DNA of 64,000 nt from an uncultured Desulfatitalea sp. (GCA_937868765.1 CALMNL010000003.1:434001-498000); one strand, 5' to 3'; numbered from the stretch's first letter, positions 18,008 to 28,364 are shown. Notes: generated by a model not told the origin, from the letters alone. Numbers and translations are program-made.

Positions 18008-19237
18008 ATGCACCATGTGATCATCGGCAATGGCATCGCCGGTGTCAGCGCGGCCGAAGCCATTCGCCGGATAGACCCCCACAGCGCCATCACCATGATC
18101 GGCGACGAAACTGAAATTCCTTACTGTCGTCCCATGATCAGCATGGTTTTGGAAGGGGCGCTGGGACCGGAACGCCTGCCGATCCGTGGCCGAGACTTTT
18201 ACGCATCCCTGAAAATCTCGCCGCTTTTAGGGGAGCGCGTCACCGCACTGGACACGGATGCCAGGCAAGTCACCATCGGTGAAGGCCGGACGATCTCTTA
18301 CGACCGCCTGCTCATCGCTTCGGGCGCCGACCCCAGGCCGATCAAGGCCGAGGGATGCGATCTGGAAAACATCTTCTTCCTGCGCAACCAGGCCCAGGTG
18401 CGCCGCATGCAGGCGGTGCTGCCAGATGCCCGAGAGGCGCTGGTCCTGGGCGGCGGGCTGGTGGGTTTCAAGGCCGCCTATGGTTTGCTGCGGCGCGGGC
18501 TGAAGGTGACCTTAGTGATTCGTTCGGGCTACCCCTTGTCCATGCAGGCCGACGAAACCGCCGGCGCCATGGTATTGGCCGAACTTTGCCGCCAGGGGCT
18601 GGACGTGCGCGTGGGGGTGGAAGCAATCGGTTTCGAGGGCGGTACGGCCGTGCGCAGGGCCCATCTTTCGGACGGGACACAACTGGCCTGCGATCTGGTG
18701 GTGGTGGGCAAGGGGGTGCTGCCGGCCCACTCGTTCGTCAACCGCAGCCAGATCACCGTGGATCTTGGAATTGTGGTGGATGCCCATATGCGCACCGGCG
18801 CTGCGCATGTTTTCGCCGCTGGGGATGTGGCCGAGGCCGTGGATCTGGCCCGCCAGACCCGCTGGGTCAATGCCATCTGGCCCGAAGCCGTGGCCCAGGG
18901 GCGCCTGGCCGGCCAAAACATGGCCGGAAGGTCGGTCGCCGGCACCGGCAGCCTGGGGCGCAACGTGATCCGAATTTTCGACCTGGACATTATGACCGGC
19001 GGTATCGTCTCGCCTGAACAGGAAAAGGGCTATGAGATCCTGCAATGTCATGATCCACGTTCGCACACCTATCGAAAAATGGTCTTCCAGTGCGACCGCC
19101 TGGTGGGTGTGGTGATGGTCAACCGCATCGAACAGGGGGGGGTGCTGCTCTCAATGATTCAAGGCCGTATCCCCGTCGCCATCGACAAGGAGAAGATGTT
19201 GTCGCCCGGTTTCAATTATGCCCAATTGCTGCCTTGA
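18008..19237 (+). CDS. FAD/NAD(P)-dependent oxidoreductase of the CODH cluster
   Basis: A 409-residue pyridine nucleotide-disulfide-type reductase related to rubredoxin/nitrite reductase-like FNORs. FAD site GNGIAGVSAAEAIRR is at the N-terminus, the second dinucleotide fold is LVLGGGLVGFKAAYGLLRRG near residues 138-157, and the FAD-closing motif VFAAGDVAEAVD is near 268-280. It lies directly upstream of CooF and CooS with strong SDs throughout. The expected role is to pass electrons from CO oxidation through the CooF ferredoxin to NAD(P)+ or another acceptor. Such FNOR-CooF-CooS sets are known from other anaerobes. Confidence 0.88.
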   Translation: MHHVIIGNGIAGVSAAEAIRRIDPHSAITMIGDETEIPYCRPMISMVLEGALGPERLPIRGRDFYASLKISPLLGERVTALDTDARQVTIGEGRTISYDRLLIASGADPRPIKAEGCDLENIFFLRNQAQVRRMQAVLPDAREALVLGGGLVGFKAAYGLLRRGLKVTLVIRSGYPLSMQADETAGAMVLAELCRQGLDVRVGVEAIGFEGGTAVRRAHLSDGTQLACDLVVVGKGVLPAHSFVNRSQITVDLGIVVDAHMRTGAAHVFAAGDVAEAVDLARQTRWVNAIWPEAVAQGRLAGQNMAGRSVAGTGSLGRNVIRIFDLDIMTGGIVSPEQEKGYEILQCHDPRSHTYRKMVFQCDRLVGVVMVNRIEQGGVLLSMIQGRIPVAIDKEKMLSPGFNYAQLLP

Positions 19238-19280
19238 AGGCAGCCGGGGCTTTATACCTTTGTTGAAAGGAGGCGCTTGA

Positions 19281-19877
19281 ATGAAACAAGTCGTGGTTCA
19301 TCCCGAGCGGTGCGTGGGGTGCAGGCAGTGCATGCTGGCGTGCGCCACCGCCCACTCCCAAAGCCAGCGGTTGACTTCGGCCGTCCTGGAGACGCCCCGG
19401 CCCAAGCCCCGGGTGCATGTCGGCGTCGGGCGTCTGGAGGAAGGTTTTCCCAACCGCTGCCGCCACTGTGACCCGGCACCGTGCATGCTGGCCTGCCTGC
19501 CCGGCGCTATCTACCGCGATACGGCTACCCAAACGGTATTGATCGATGCCGATCGGTGCATCAATTGCGCCTCGTGCGCCATGGTGTGCCCGTTCGGCGT
19601 GTTGCGGTATCACGCCGATCGATTGGCCCCTGCGGGCAAGACCGTGGCCGTGAAGTGCGACAACTGTATTGCACGCCAGATCCAGGGACTGGTCCCGGCC
19701 TGCGTGGAGGCCTGCCGCACCGGAGCGCTCACCTTCGAAACGCTGGACCAGGCCATGAAGCGCAAGACCGATGCGGTTTCACGGTCGATGTCGACCACCG
19801 CGGTCGAGGCCGAAGCCCCCGCCGGAGTGTCGTTGCTGCACCAGATCAAAAAGGTACAGGCCCGGCTGCGCACCTGA
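19281..19877 (+). CDS. cooF: CooF-type ferredoxin-like electron carrier (four 4Fe-4S sites)
   Basis: A 198-residue iron-sulfur protein of the DMSO reductase B-subunit/CooF class. Four Cys clusters are visible: CVGCRQCMLAC, CRHCDPAPCMLAC, CINCASCAMVC and CDNC-x11-CVEAC. They are arranged as in proteins holding four [4Fe-4S] centres. It sits between the FAD reductase and CooS and should link the CODH to that reductase. SD AAAGGAGG. Confidence 0.9.
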   Translation: MKQVVVHPERCVGCRQCMLACATAHSQSQRLTSAVLETPRPKPRVHVGVGRLEEGFPNRCRHCDPAPCMLACLPGAIYRDTATQTVLIDADRCINCASCAMVCPFGVLRYHADRLAPAGKTVAVKCDNCIARQIQGLVPACVEACRTGALTFETLDQAMKRKTDAVSRSMSTTAVEAEAPAGVSLLHQIKKVQARLRT

Positions 19878-19931
19878 TGGTGGCGGCCTGCATTTCTTGC
19901 CACGCCCATCTGCCATGGAGGAACGAAACAG

Positions 19932-21812
19932 ATGAATAAAACATATCAGCAGGAGACCATCGCCCAGGACAGCCAGTTGCTGTTGAAGAAGATAGAAAAC
20001 GATGCGGCCACTACGGTATGGGACCGCTACCAGACCCAGCTGCCCCATTGCGGTTTCTGCGAAATGGGGCTGAGCTGCCGCAATTGCGTCATGGGACCGT
20101 GTCGTATCGACCCGTTTGGCGACGGCCCCCGCCAGGGGGTGTGCGGAGCGGATGCCGAAATCATCGTGGCCCGCAACTTAGGACGTATGATCGCGGCCGG
20201 CGCGGCCTCCCACTCGGACCATGGCCGCGATCTGGTGGAGGTGCTCGCCCAGGTGGCGGAGGGCAATGGCAGCGGTTACCAGATTCGGGACACGGCCAAG
20301 CTGAAGCGGCTGGCTGCCGAATTCGGCGTCACCATCGATGGCAAGGCGGATCTGCTGATCGCCGCCGAGCTGGCCGACGCCCTGCAGGAGGAGTACGGTA
20401 CGCGCCGCAAGGCCCTGACATTGCTCGGGCGGGCCCCGGAAAAGCGCCGGAAATTGTGGACATCGCTAAATATCACGCCTCGGGGCATCGACCGGGAGAC
20501 CTCCGAGATGATGCACCGCACCCACATGGGGGTCGACAACGACTGGCAGAGCCTGCTGCTGCACGGCATGCGCAACGCCCTGTCCGATGGGTGGGGCGGG
20601 TCGCTCATTGCATCTGAAGTTTCGGACATTCTTTTCGGCACGCCCACGCCCCGGCCCACGCAAGCCAACGTGGGCGTCTTAAAAAAGGACCAGGTCAACA
20701 TCATCGTCCACGGCCACAACCCCGTAGTATCGGAAATGGTTCTGGCCGCCTGCCAGTCGCCGGAAATGATCGCGTTGGCCGAGTCCAAAGGCGCCCAGGG
20801 CATCAACCTGGCCGGCGTTTGCTGCACCGGCAACGAGTTGCTCATGCGCCACGGAGTGGCCATGGCCGGCAACCATCTTTCCACCGAACTGGTTCTGGCC
20901 ACGGGCGCCGTGGAGATGATGATCGTGGACTACCAGTGCATCATGCCCGCCATCAGTCAGGTGGCCGCCTGCTACCATACCCGCATGGTCAGCACCAGCG
21001 ACAAGGCCAAGTTCCCCGGCATGACCCACCGCGAGTTTCACCCCCTCAACGCCAAAGAGATGGCCGTGGCACTGGTCAAGGAGGCCGTGGAGAATTTTTC
21101 CAATCGAAAGACGGTGTACATTCCAGTGGAGCCGGTGGCGGCGGTGGGCGGTTTTTCCGTGGAGGCCGTCGTGGGCGCACTGGGCGGCACTCCCGGGCCG
21201 TTGCTGGACGCCATCAAGGCCGGCAAGATCCGGGGGGCGGCCGGCATCGTGGGCTGCAACAATCCGCAGATCAAGCAGGATCATGGTCATGTGACCCTGA
21301 CCCGCCGCCTGATCGAAAACGACATCCTGGTGGTCGATACCGGCTGCGCGGCTGTGGCCAATGCCAAAGCCGGCTTCAAGGTGGCCGAGGCCATCCACCT
21401 TGCGGGCCCCGGCCTCCAGGAGATTTGCGGCGCATTGGGCATTCCGCCGGTGCTGCATTTCGGCAGCTGCGTGGATAACGTGCGGATCCTGGTCCTGGCC
21501 TCGGCCCTGGCCAATGCCCTGGGGGTGGATATCAGCGACCTGCCCATCGCCGGGGCGGCGCCCGAGTGGTATTCCGAGAAGGCCGCGGCCATCGGCGTCT
21601 ATTTCGTGGCCTCCGGCGTCTACACCGTGCTCGGGCCGATGCCGCCTGTCACCGGGAGCATGGCCGTGGTCAATCTGCTCACCCAGGGCCTGGAAGATAT
21701 CGTGGGCGCCACCTTTGCTGTGGAGCCCGATCCGGAACAGGCCGCCGTCTTGATCCGGCGGCGCATCGAAAACAAGCGTAAGGCGCTGGGGCTGGATGCC
21801 CGTTCGGTGTAA
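19932..21812 (+). CDS. cooS: Anaerobic Ni-CO dehydrogenase catalytic subunit
   Basis: A 626-residue monofunctional Ni,Fe-CODH (CO + H2O to CO2 + 2e- + 2H+). B-cluster Cys ligands appear at C49, C52, C57 and C71. C-cluster ligands appear in VHGHNP (H260/H262), GVCCTGNE (C297/C298), DYQCIMP (C336), VGCNNP (C442), TGCAAVA (C472) and GSCVDN (C513), so the active site looks complete. The D-cluster region is CGFC (C40, C43), a CX2C spacing rather than the CX7C of some CODHs. CX2C is known from CODHs with a [2Fe-2S] D-cluster. No acetyl-CoA synthase subunit is adjacent, so this is a CO oxidation or detoxification type. Confidence 0.95.
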   Translation: MNKTYQQETIAQDSQLLLKKIENDAATTVWDRYQTQLPHCGFCEMGLSCRNCVMGPCRIDPFGDGPRQGVCGADAEIIVARNLGRMIAAGAASHSDHGRDLVEVLAQVAEGNGSGYQIRDTAKLKRLAAEFGVTIDGKADLLIAAELADALQEEYGTRRKALTLLGRAPEKRRKLWTSLNITPRGIDRETSEMMHRTHMGVDNDWQSLLLHGMRNALSDGWGGSLIASEVSDILFGTPTPRPTQANVGVLKKDQVNIIVHGHNPVVSEMVLAACQSPEMIALAESKGAQGINLAGVCCTGNELLMRHGVAMAGNHLSTELVLATGAVEMMIVDYQCIMPAISQVAACYHTRMVSTSDKAKFPGMTHREFHPLNAKEMAVALVKEAVENFSNRKTVYIPVEPVAAVGGFSVEAVVGALGGTPGPLLDAIKAGKIRGAAGIVGCNNPQIKQDHGHVTLTRRLIENDILVVDTGCAAVANAKAGFKVAEAIHLAGPGLQEICGALGIPPVLHFGSCVDNVRILVLASALANALGVDISDLPIAGAAPEWYSEKAAAIGVYFVASGVYTVLGPMPPVTGSMAVVNLLTQGLEDIVGATFAVEPDPEQAAVLIRRRIENKRKALGLDARSV

Positions 21813-21971
21813 GCGACGGTCCAAAGGCCTCGCCGATCCCTTTCTTAAGCCACGAAAAAGAACGCGCCGGTTGTTCTTCGCCCATGGGCATTGGACAGCT
21901 GTTGCGAAGGTGCTTACTTTGCCCGCGACCAAGTTCATGAAAGCGCATGCGACAGCAAAGGAGACATGATC

Positions 21972-22175
21972 ATGCCCAGTCAAAAATTTCACATTCCCAA
22001 GATTTCATGCGGTCATTGCACGCGGACCATCGAGAACGAACTCAAAGAAGTGGCCGGCGTCCAGAAAGTCGAAAGCGATATTCTGGCCAAAACCGTCACC
22101 GTGAATTTCCAGTCACCGGCCACCGAAGAGCAGATCCGGGCCACGCTCAAGGAGATAGACTATCCCGCGGCCTGA
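21972..22175 (+). CDS. Heavy-metal-associated (HMA) domain protein, CopZ-like
   Basis: A 67-residue single-domain metallochaperone-like protein. The metal motif is ISCGHCTRTIE (CxxC), followed by VAGVQKVESDILAKTVTVNF, a typical ferredoxin-like HMA fold. The ATG at 21972 is chosen because AAAGGAG ends 8 nt upstream; an ATG at 21966 is too close. It follows cooS and precedes a nitroreductase, so it may be co-transcribed. Copper is the usual ligand of this family, but the context leaves other metals open. Confidence 0.85.
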   Translation: MPSQKFHIPKISCGHCTRTIENELKEVAGVQKVESDILAKTVTVNFQSPATEEQIRATLKEIDYPAA

Positions 22176-22199
22176 TCGTTTCAACGGCGAAAGAGGAAG

Positions 22200-22772
22200 A
22201 TGATGACTACATTCGACGCGCTTCTCAAGATCCGCCGCTCGGTCCGGGATTACACCGACCAGGCGGTACCCCTGGAGTTGATCAAGACCCTGATCGACGA
22301 AACCATTTGTGCGCCCAACGCCAGCAACGAGCAGCTCTGGCGTTTCAGCATCGTACGCGACAAAGAGTACATGCGGCGCATTTCGGACGAAAGCAAGAAG
22401 AACATCCTGGCCACCATTCAGGTGGATCCCAATTCGCCCATTGCGCGCTATGAAGCCGTGTTACGCAATCCCTCCTTCAACGTCTTTTACAACGCGCCCT
22501 GCCTGGTGATCATTTCCGGCCCGGCGGAACGGCTCAATACCCAGGTGGATTGCGCCCTGGCGGCCGGCTACTTCATGCTGGCCGCCGCGGCGCGCGGCCT
22601 GGGCACCTGCTGGATCAACCTGGGGGCCTACATCGAGGACGCCGCCATGCGTGCCGAGTTGGGATTGGACAGCCAGACCCGCGTTGTGGCGCCCCTCATT
22701 CTGGGATACCCCAAGCAGATTCCGTCCATGCCCAAGCGCAATCCGCCGCGGATTTCAGCGGTCATTGAATAG
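22200..22772 (+). CDS. Nitroreductase-family flavoprotein
   Basis: A 190-residue FMN-dependent nitroreductase-like protein. It has the N-terminal FMN motif KIRRSVRDYTDQAVP, the APNASNEQLWRFSIV segment, a GLGTCWINLGAY segment and the C-terminal VAPLILGYPKQIP. Substrate is unknown; many members reduce quinones, nitroaromatics or other electrophiles. A second ATG 3 nt downstream is equally likely as start. The 3' end overlaps the convergent uvsE gene by 18 nt. Confidence 0.88.
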   Translation: MMTTFDALLKIRRSVRDYTDQAVPLELIKTLIDETICAPNASNEQLWRFSIVRDKEYMRRISDESKKNILATIQVDPNSPIARYEAVLRNPSFNVFYNAPCLVIISGPAERLNTQVDCALAAGYFMLAAAARGLGTCWINLGAYIEDAAMRAELGLDSQTRVVAPLILGYPKQIPSMPKRNPPRISAVIE

Positions 22773-23654
22773 CGCGGCAGCCAGACGCTGGACAGCCAGT
22801 TCCTTGGCTTTGGCCTCTACTTCCACCGTGAGGCTCAGTTTGCGCCACTCCCTTGGAAAATCGCCTGGATCGATATAATCGTGGTGGGGCCGGCAATCGC
22901 CGCCGGTCCAGCCATTGAGCGGCGATGATACATGAAAAAGCGGCTCCCGCTGCCAGGTGGCCAATGCCGTCGCGGTGATGTGTTGGACGCTGAGCCCATC
23001 GGGCAGGCAGCGATGGTGGTGGACATCGTACACCAAGGGGATACCTGTGGCCCGGCAGACCGGCAACAGATCGCTGGGGGTATAGCTGCGGTCGTCGTTT
23101 TCCAGCGTCAGACGCCGTCGCACCGAAGCCGGCAAACGATCGATATTCGCTCTCAGGCGGGCCAGGGCGCTTTGCTTGTCTCCGTAGACACCGCCGGCAT
23201 GCAGGTTGATCACGTCGGCGTGCACCCATTGGGCCACTTCTGCATGATAGCGCAAATCGGCTACGGAGCGTTCGACCACCTGGGGATCGGGCGAATTGAG
23301 CACGATGAACTGGTCGGGGTGGAACGTCATCCGGATGCCATGGCGGCGGCCGAACGCACCGCAGCGTCGGAAAATGGCCACGATCGCCTCGCCCCCGGGA
23401 AGGTCTTTCATATCGTAGCCCGCCTGGGGATGGGTCTTGAGCGGCAGGATCTGGCTGTTGATGCGGAAGGCCCCGATGCCGTGCGCCTGGCAGTAGTGCA
23501 GGGCCTGCTCGAGCGCCAGGGCATTGTGACGGCAGATTTCGGCCAGCGACCGGAGTCTTTCCTTCCGGGCCTTGGCGAGCAGATACTTGGCCGTCGCGCG
23601 CCGGAAAGAGATCGGTTGGGAGTGGAAGATGCAGCAAAGGCCCAGGCGAATCAT
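22755..23654 (-). CDS. uvsE: UV DNA damage endonuclease UvsE
   Basis: A 299-residue UVDE-type TIM-barrel endonuclease that nicks DNA 5' of UV photoproducts and other lesions. Signatures are MIRLGLCCIF at the start, AFRINSQILPL, RMTFHPDQFIVLNSP, HADVINLHAGGVYGDKQ, LTLENDDRSYTPSDLL and PLVYDVHHHRCLPDG, which include the metal-binding His/Glu/Asp residues. It begins 3 nt after the corA stop, so corA and uvsE are likely co-translated. SD is weak. Confidence 0.93.
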   Translation of the reverse strand: MIRLGLCCIFHSQPISFRRATAKYLLAKARKERLRSLAEICRHNALALEQALHYCQAHGIGAFRINSQILPLKTHPQAGYDMKDLPGGEAIVAIFRRCGAFGRRHGIRMTFHPDQFIVLNSPDPQVVERSVADLRYHAEVAQWVHADVINLHAGGVYGDKQSALARLRANIDRLPASVRRRLTLENDDRSYTPSDLLPVCRATGIPLVYDVHHHRCLPDGLSVQHITATALATWQREPLFHVSSPLNGWTGGDCRPHHDYIDPGDFPREWRKLSLTVEVEAKAKELAVQRLAAALFNDR

Positions 23655-23657
23655 GGT

Positions 23658-24728
<1,071 letters not shown>

Positions 24729-24742
24729 GGTTCTCCTCCGGC

Positions 24743-25693
24743 TCAAACATGATTACGCAGCTGCAGCGCGATGGGGTGGGGATTGAGATAGCTCTGCTGC
24801 ACCAGATAGGGTTCGGCGTATTTGCGCACATAGTGGTTGATCAGGGTGACCGGCACGATGAGCGGCAGGTGCCCGGCGCGGTAATCTTCGATCAGGGAGA
24901 GCATCTCCTGCTTCTCGTCGGCCGCCAGGTTTTTCTTGAAGTATCCCAGGGTGTGCTGCAGAACGTTGGCATGCTTGGCCGGCGTGGCCTTCAAGGCCAG
25001 GGCAGCCACGAACGAGCTTTCGTAAGCGTCGAACAAGCGATCCGCGGGCTGCTGTTTGCCGGCGGCCACGAGCTTGCCCAGGGTACGATAGTGCTCGGTA
25101 CTGTGGGAAAGCAGCAGCAGTTTTTCACGGGTGTGGAAGGCCACCAGCCGTCCCAGGGTTTGGCCTTGGCTCAGGGTTTCCCGCCAGCGCTGCAAGGCGA
25201 AGATGCGCTCGATGAAATTCTCGCGCAGCCGGGGATCGTACAGGCGTCCTTCCTCTTCAGTGGGGATACGCGGAAAGCGGGTCATGAACGCTTTGGCGAA
25301 AAGGCCGCTGCCGGTTTTTTCGGGCATGCCCTTGTCATTGTAGACTTTGACCCGGAGCATACCGCTGCTGGGGGAATCCTTCTTGAAAATGAAACCGCAC
25401 AGGTTCTCCCCGGCCAGGGCATCGAGCCTTTGCCGGGCCCAGCTTTTCATGCGCTCGGTATGATCCAGGCCGGTGCGGGTCGTCACCAGTCGCGGATCGG
25501 CTGGATCGCCCACCAGGCGCATGCTCTCCCGGGGCACGGGCAGCCCGCACTCCACTTCCGGGCATACCGGAACGAAGGTGACGTACCGGCCCAGGGTATC
25601 CCGCAGAAAACGGTCGAGCTTATGGCCGCCGTCGTAGCGTACGTTGTTGCCCAGCAGGCAGCTGCTGATGCCGAGCTTGATTGTATCGGCCAT
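24743..25693 (-). CDS. DUF523-DUF1722 two-domain protein
   Basis: A 316-residue fusion of an N-terminal DUF523 domain (GISSCLLGNNVRYDGGHK, PVCPEVECGLPVPRESMRL, GFIFKKDSPSSGMLRVKVY) and a C-terminal DUF1722/YbgA domain (LVAFHTREKLLLLSHSTEHYRTLGKLVA through LIVPVTLINHYVRKY). Conserved Cys and Asp residues in DUF523 suggest redox or metal chemistry, but no reaction is established. This fusion often sits near photolyase or DNA repair genes; here uvsE is two genes downstream. SD AAGGGGGC. Confidence 0.88.
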   Translation of the reverse strand: MADTIKLGISSCLLGNNVRYDGGHKLDRFLRDTLGRYVTFVPVCPEVECGLPVPRESMRLVGDPADPRLVTTRTGLDHTERMKSWARQRLDALAGENLCGFIFKKDSPSSGMLRVKVYNDKGMPEKTGSGLFAKAFMTRFPRIPTEEEGRLYDPRLRENFIERIFALQRWRETLSQGQTLGRLVAFHTREKLLLLSHSTEHYRTLGKLVAAGKQQPADRLFDAYESSFVAALALKATPAKHANVLQHTLGYFKKNLAADEKQEMLSLIEDYRAGHLPLIVPVTLINHYVRKYAEPYLVQQSYLNPHPIALQLRNHV

Positions 25694-25901
25694 GGTGCCC
25701 CCTTGGTTTGAATCATCATGCTCCTCGTATTTGTTTATAACGATTTTCGTTTGGGTTCAATGAGTTCCTGGCAATGGGCCGGGGCCGCCCCAGGTTCGTC
25801 ATTTTGCATCTTACCTGTATCTGATATGGTTGGCAGGAGATGAAACTTTTGCCAATGGCATGCAGATCCCTTATCCCGAGAATCTGGAAGGAAGATCGCC
25901 T

Positions 25902-26330
25902 ATGCTGGAAACGATGAAAACGCTGATCCGCGAAAGTGACTTATGCGTATTGGCCACCAGCGGTCCCGAGGGCCCTCACGCTTCTCTGATGGCCTGCATC
26001 TGTTCGGCGGATGCAGGTACACTCTACCTGGTGACGGCCAGGCAATCCCAGAAATTCAGAAACATCGCGCTGGACAGCCGGGTCAGTGTCCTACTCGACA
26101 CCCGTGAGAAAGATCCGCGCGGTATCATACGGGCCTTGACCCTCCACGGCCAAGCCCGAATCGCTCCAGAGGGGGCTGAAAAGGACGAAATGCTCGCGCG
26201 GTTCGCCCGCACGCATCCCCACCTGGAAGGCCTTATTCACCGGGGAGACATCGCTCTCGTCGTCATCCGGATCAGATCGCTGCAACTACTCAACGGCCCC
26301 CAGGAAGCTCATCATGTGGTGATACCGTAA
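25902..26330 (+). CDS. Pyridoxamine 5'-phosphate oxidase-fold (flavin split-barrel) protein
   Basis: A 142-residue split-barrel protein, with MLETMKTLIRESDLCVLATSGPEGPHASLMAC at the start and LYLVTARQSQKFRNIALDSRVSVLLDT in the core, typical of FMN- or F420-binding PNPOx-like proteins. The ATG at 25902 follows GGAAGGAAG; an open frame continues upstream without a good site. It is convergent with a second PNPOx-like gene. Substrate unknown. Confidence 0.78.
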   Translation: MLETMKTLIRESDLCVLATSGPEGPHASLMACICSADAGTLYLVTARQSQKFRNIALDSRVSVLLDTREKDPRGIIRALTLHGQARIAPEGAEKDEMLARFARTHPHLEGLIHRGDIALVVIRIRSLQLLNGPQEAHHVVIP

Positions 26331-26338
26331 CCTGGGCC

Positions 26339-26728
26339 TTACGCTTCTTCTTCCCCGGGCCCGATGAGGGGCAACTCTTTTTCAACGGTGAAGAAGACCA
26401 GAAATTTAGGCCCCTGGGACTCTTTTCCGGACGTGTAGGCACGCCGCTTCAATTTATAGAGAAGTTCGCTGTCTTTTTCTTCGCGCACCTTTTTGAGAAG
26501 GAGACGTTTGCCCTTGAAACCTTCGGCGGCTTCCCTGAAAAGATAGGCGGCTCTGGGATTGGATTGCAGATTGTGATGGGTGAGACGGTCGTTCATGACA
26601 AAAGCGATGGTGCCGTCCTCCATCACGTGGGGGCGGCTATAGATGGCCGCGTCCACCCGGCCCTCCTTGTCAGCTGTGGACATCACGCCAAACCCCTTGG
26701 TATTGTCGAAGTACTCTTTCAAGCTCAT
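26339..26728 (-). CDS. Pyridoxamine 5'-phosphate oxidase-fold protein
   Basis: A 129-residue split-barrel flavin-binding-type protein (FGVMSTADKEGRVDAAIYSRPHVMEDGTIAFVMNDRLTHHNLQSNPRAAYLF). The conserved surface resembles general stress/heme-utilisation PNPOx relatives. SD GGGAG. Converges on the neighbouring PNPOx gene with a 9-nt gap. No substrate can be assigned. Confidence 0.78.
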   Translation of the reverse strand: MSLKEYFDNTKGFGVMSTADKEGRVDAAIYSRPHVMEDGTIAFVMNDRLTHHNLQSNPRAAYLFREAAEGFKGKRLLLKKVREEKDSELLYKLKRRAYTSGKESQGPKFLVFFTVEKELPLIGPGEEEA

Positions 26729-26807
26729 GTGCTATTCTCCCTGTGGTTAATAGGTCCATCCTCACGCTGCGGCGTTGCCTTGAATGGCGGGAAATATGGG
26801 GATGACA

Positions 26808-28364
26808 TCAGGATTGGTCAAGGGCCGGCGGTTTGCTGTTGAGCGCGCACGTGGGCTCCCGGCGCGGATCGAAAGCTTCCGGTGCATTGGCCGGGTTGAT
26901 CCTCGTGCGCTGGGCCAGTGCCATGAGCATGCCCCTGAAGATCCAGACATGGAAGGGATAGAGTCCGTACCAGTAAAGCAGGCCGCCCAGGCCACGGGGC
27001 AGAAAGCGGGAGACGAGGCGCAATTCGCTCTGGCCGTTGGGCAATGGCTGAACCTGGATATCCAGGATGGCGTCTCCCGGCACTTTCATCTCGGCCAGCA
27101 GCGTGAGCCGGCGATCGGGCACCACGGTCCATACGCGCCAGAAGTCCAGTGCATCGCCGACACGCAATTCGGTGGGATGACGCCGGCCCCGCCGCAGCCC
27201 AACGCCGCCCACCCAGCGATCCAGCAAGCCGCGCAGACGCCACAGCCAGTCGGCGAACAGATAACCGCCGTCGCCACCTATCGCCGTTATATGCGGCCAG
27301 ATGCAGTGGGGTTGGGCATTGAGCCGCAAGCGGTAGGCGCAGGTCAGTATGGTGCCGCCGGCATAGTCGGCATCTCCGCAGACCGCCCATTCCGGTGGAC
27401 GCGGCACCCCGGCATCGCTCCAGCAGGTCTCCACCTGGTGTTGCAGGATGCGGTCCAGGGCGGTGCGCATGGCCTGCCGACAGTCGATCAGATTCACCGG
27501 CATCAGTGCCCGGATGCGCTGATCGCTGCAGGCCGTGGGAACGCTCAATCCCTCGGTCAGCGGTCTGGCGATGGCGGCCGGCACCGGCGTCACCAGGTGG
27601 ATCCAGAGCGAACTGAGTCGCGGGGTCAGTACCGGCACCCGGAAAATGCGGCGTGGCGGCAGACCGGCTTCTTGGGCGTAGATGCGGATCAGGGCGGCAT
27701 AGTCGAGCACCTCGGGCCCGCCGATGTCGAATGTCTCGCCCACGGCGCCTGGGTTTCCCAGGCAGCCCACCAGGTAGTCCAGGACGTTTTCGATGGCAAT
27801 GGGCTGGGTGGGGGTGTTGACCCAGCGCGGTGTGATCATTACCGGCAGCCGCTCCACCAGATAGCGCAGGATCTCGAACGAGGCGCTGCCCGAGCCCAGG
27901 ATCATGGCGGCCCGCAAAATGGTGACCGCAACGGCGCCTGCCCGGAGGATCTCACCCACCTCGTGGCGCGACGCCAGGTGGGGGCTCAAACCCGGGTCGC
28001 CGGATTCGCCGAGCCCTCCCAGATAGATGATTTGGGCCATGCCGGCCCGTTCGGCGGCCGTACGCATGTTGACCGCCGCACGTCGGTCCGCCTCGGCATA
28101 GCGGTTTTTCTGAGCTATCATGCCGTGGACCAGGTAGTAGGCCGCCCGGCACCCTTGGGCGGCACGCGCCAGCGCGGCTGGATTCAGGACGTCGCCTTCG
28201 ACCAACTGGATTGACGGATGGTTCCCCCAGGGTCTGCAGGCCAGCTTCTCCAGCGAACGCCCCATGGCGCGAACCCGATAGCCGGCGGCCAGCAATCGAG
28301 GAACGAGGCGCCCGCCCACGTATCCCGTGGCGCCGGTGACCAGTATCGGGGCATTATCAGACAT
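26808..28364 (-). CDS. NAD(P)-binding epimerase/SDR fused to a DUF2867 domain
   Basis: A 518-residue protein. An atypical short-chain dehydrogenase domain (VTGATGYVGGRLVPRLLAAGYRVRAMGRS, residues ~5-290) is followed by a C-terminal DUF2867/SRPBCC-like domain with WRVWTVVPDRRLTLLAEMKVPGDAILDIQV and LYWYGLYPFHVWIFRGM. The DUF2867 arrangement is common in bacterial NAD(P)H-binding proteins of unknown role. The second ATG (28364) is favoured since AGAAGG is 6 nt before it. Divergent from ftsH, with a shared promoter region. Confidence 0.85.
   Translation of the reverse strand: MSDNAPILVTGATGYVGGRLVPRLLAAGYRVRAMGRSLEKLACRPWGNHPSIQLVEGDVLNPAALARAAQGCRAAYYLVHGMIAQKNRYAEADRRAAVNMRTAAERAGMAQIIYLGGLGESGDPGLSPHLASRHEVGEILRAGAVAVTILRAAMILGSGSASFEILRYLVERLPVMITPRWVNTPTQPIAIENVLDYLVGCLGNPGAVGETFDIGGPEVLDYAALIRIYAQEAGLPPRRIFRVPVLTPRLSSLWIHLVTPVPAAIARPLTEGLSVPTACSDQRIRALMPVNLIDCRQAMRTALDRILQHQVETCWSDAGVPRPPEWAVCGDADYAGGTILTCAYRLRLNAQPHCIWPHITAIGGDGGYLFADWLWRLRGLLDRWVGGVGLRRGRRHPTELRVGDALDFWRVWTVVPDRRLTLLAEMKVPGDAILDIQVQPLPNGQSELRLVSRFLPRGLGGLLYWYGLYPFHVWIFRGMLMALAQRTRINPANAPEAFDPRREPTCALNSKPPALDQS

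Noticed and set aside
26784-28214. 476-codon open frame on the plus strand
   Set aside because: Antisense to the SDR-DUF2867 gene, whose motifs and SD are clear. Composition is Gln/Gly/His-rich and without a family.
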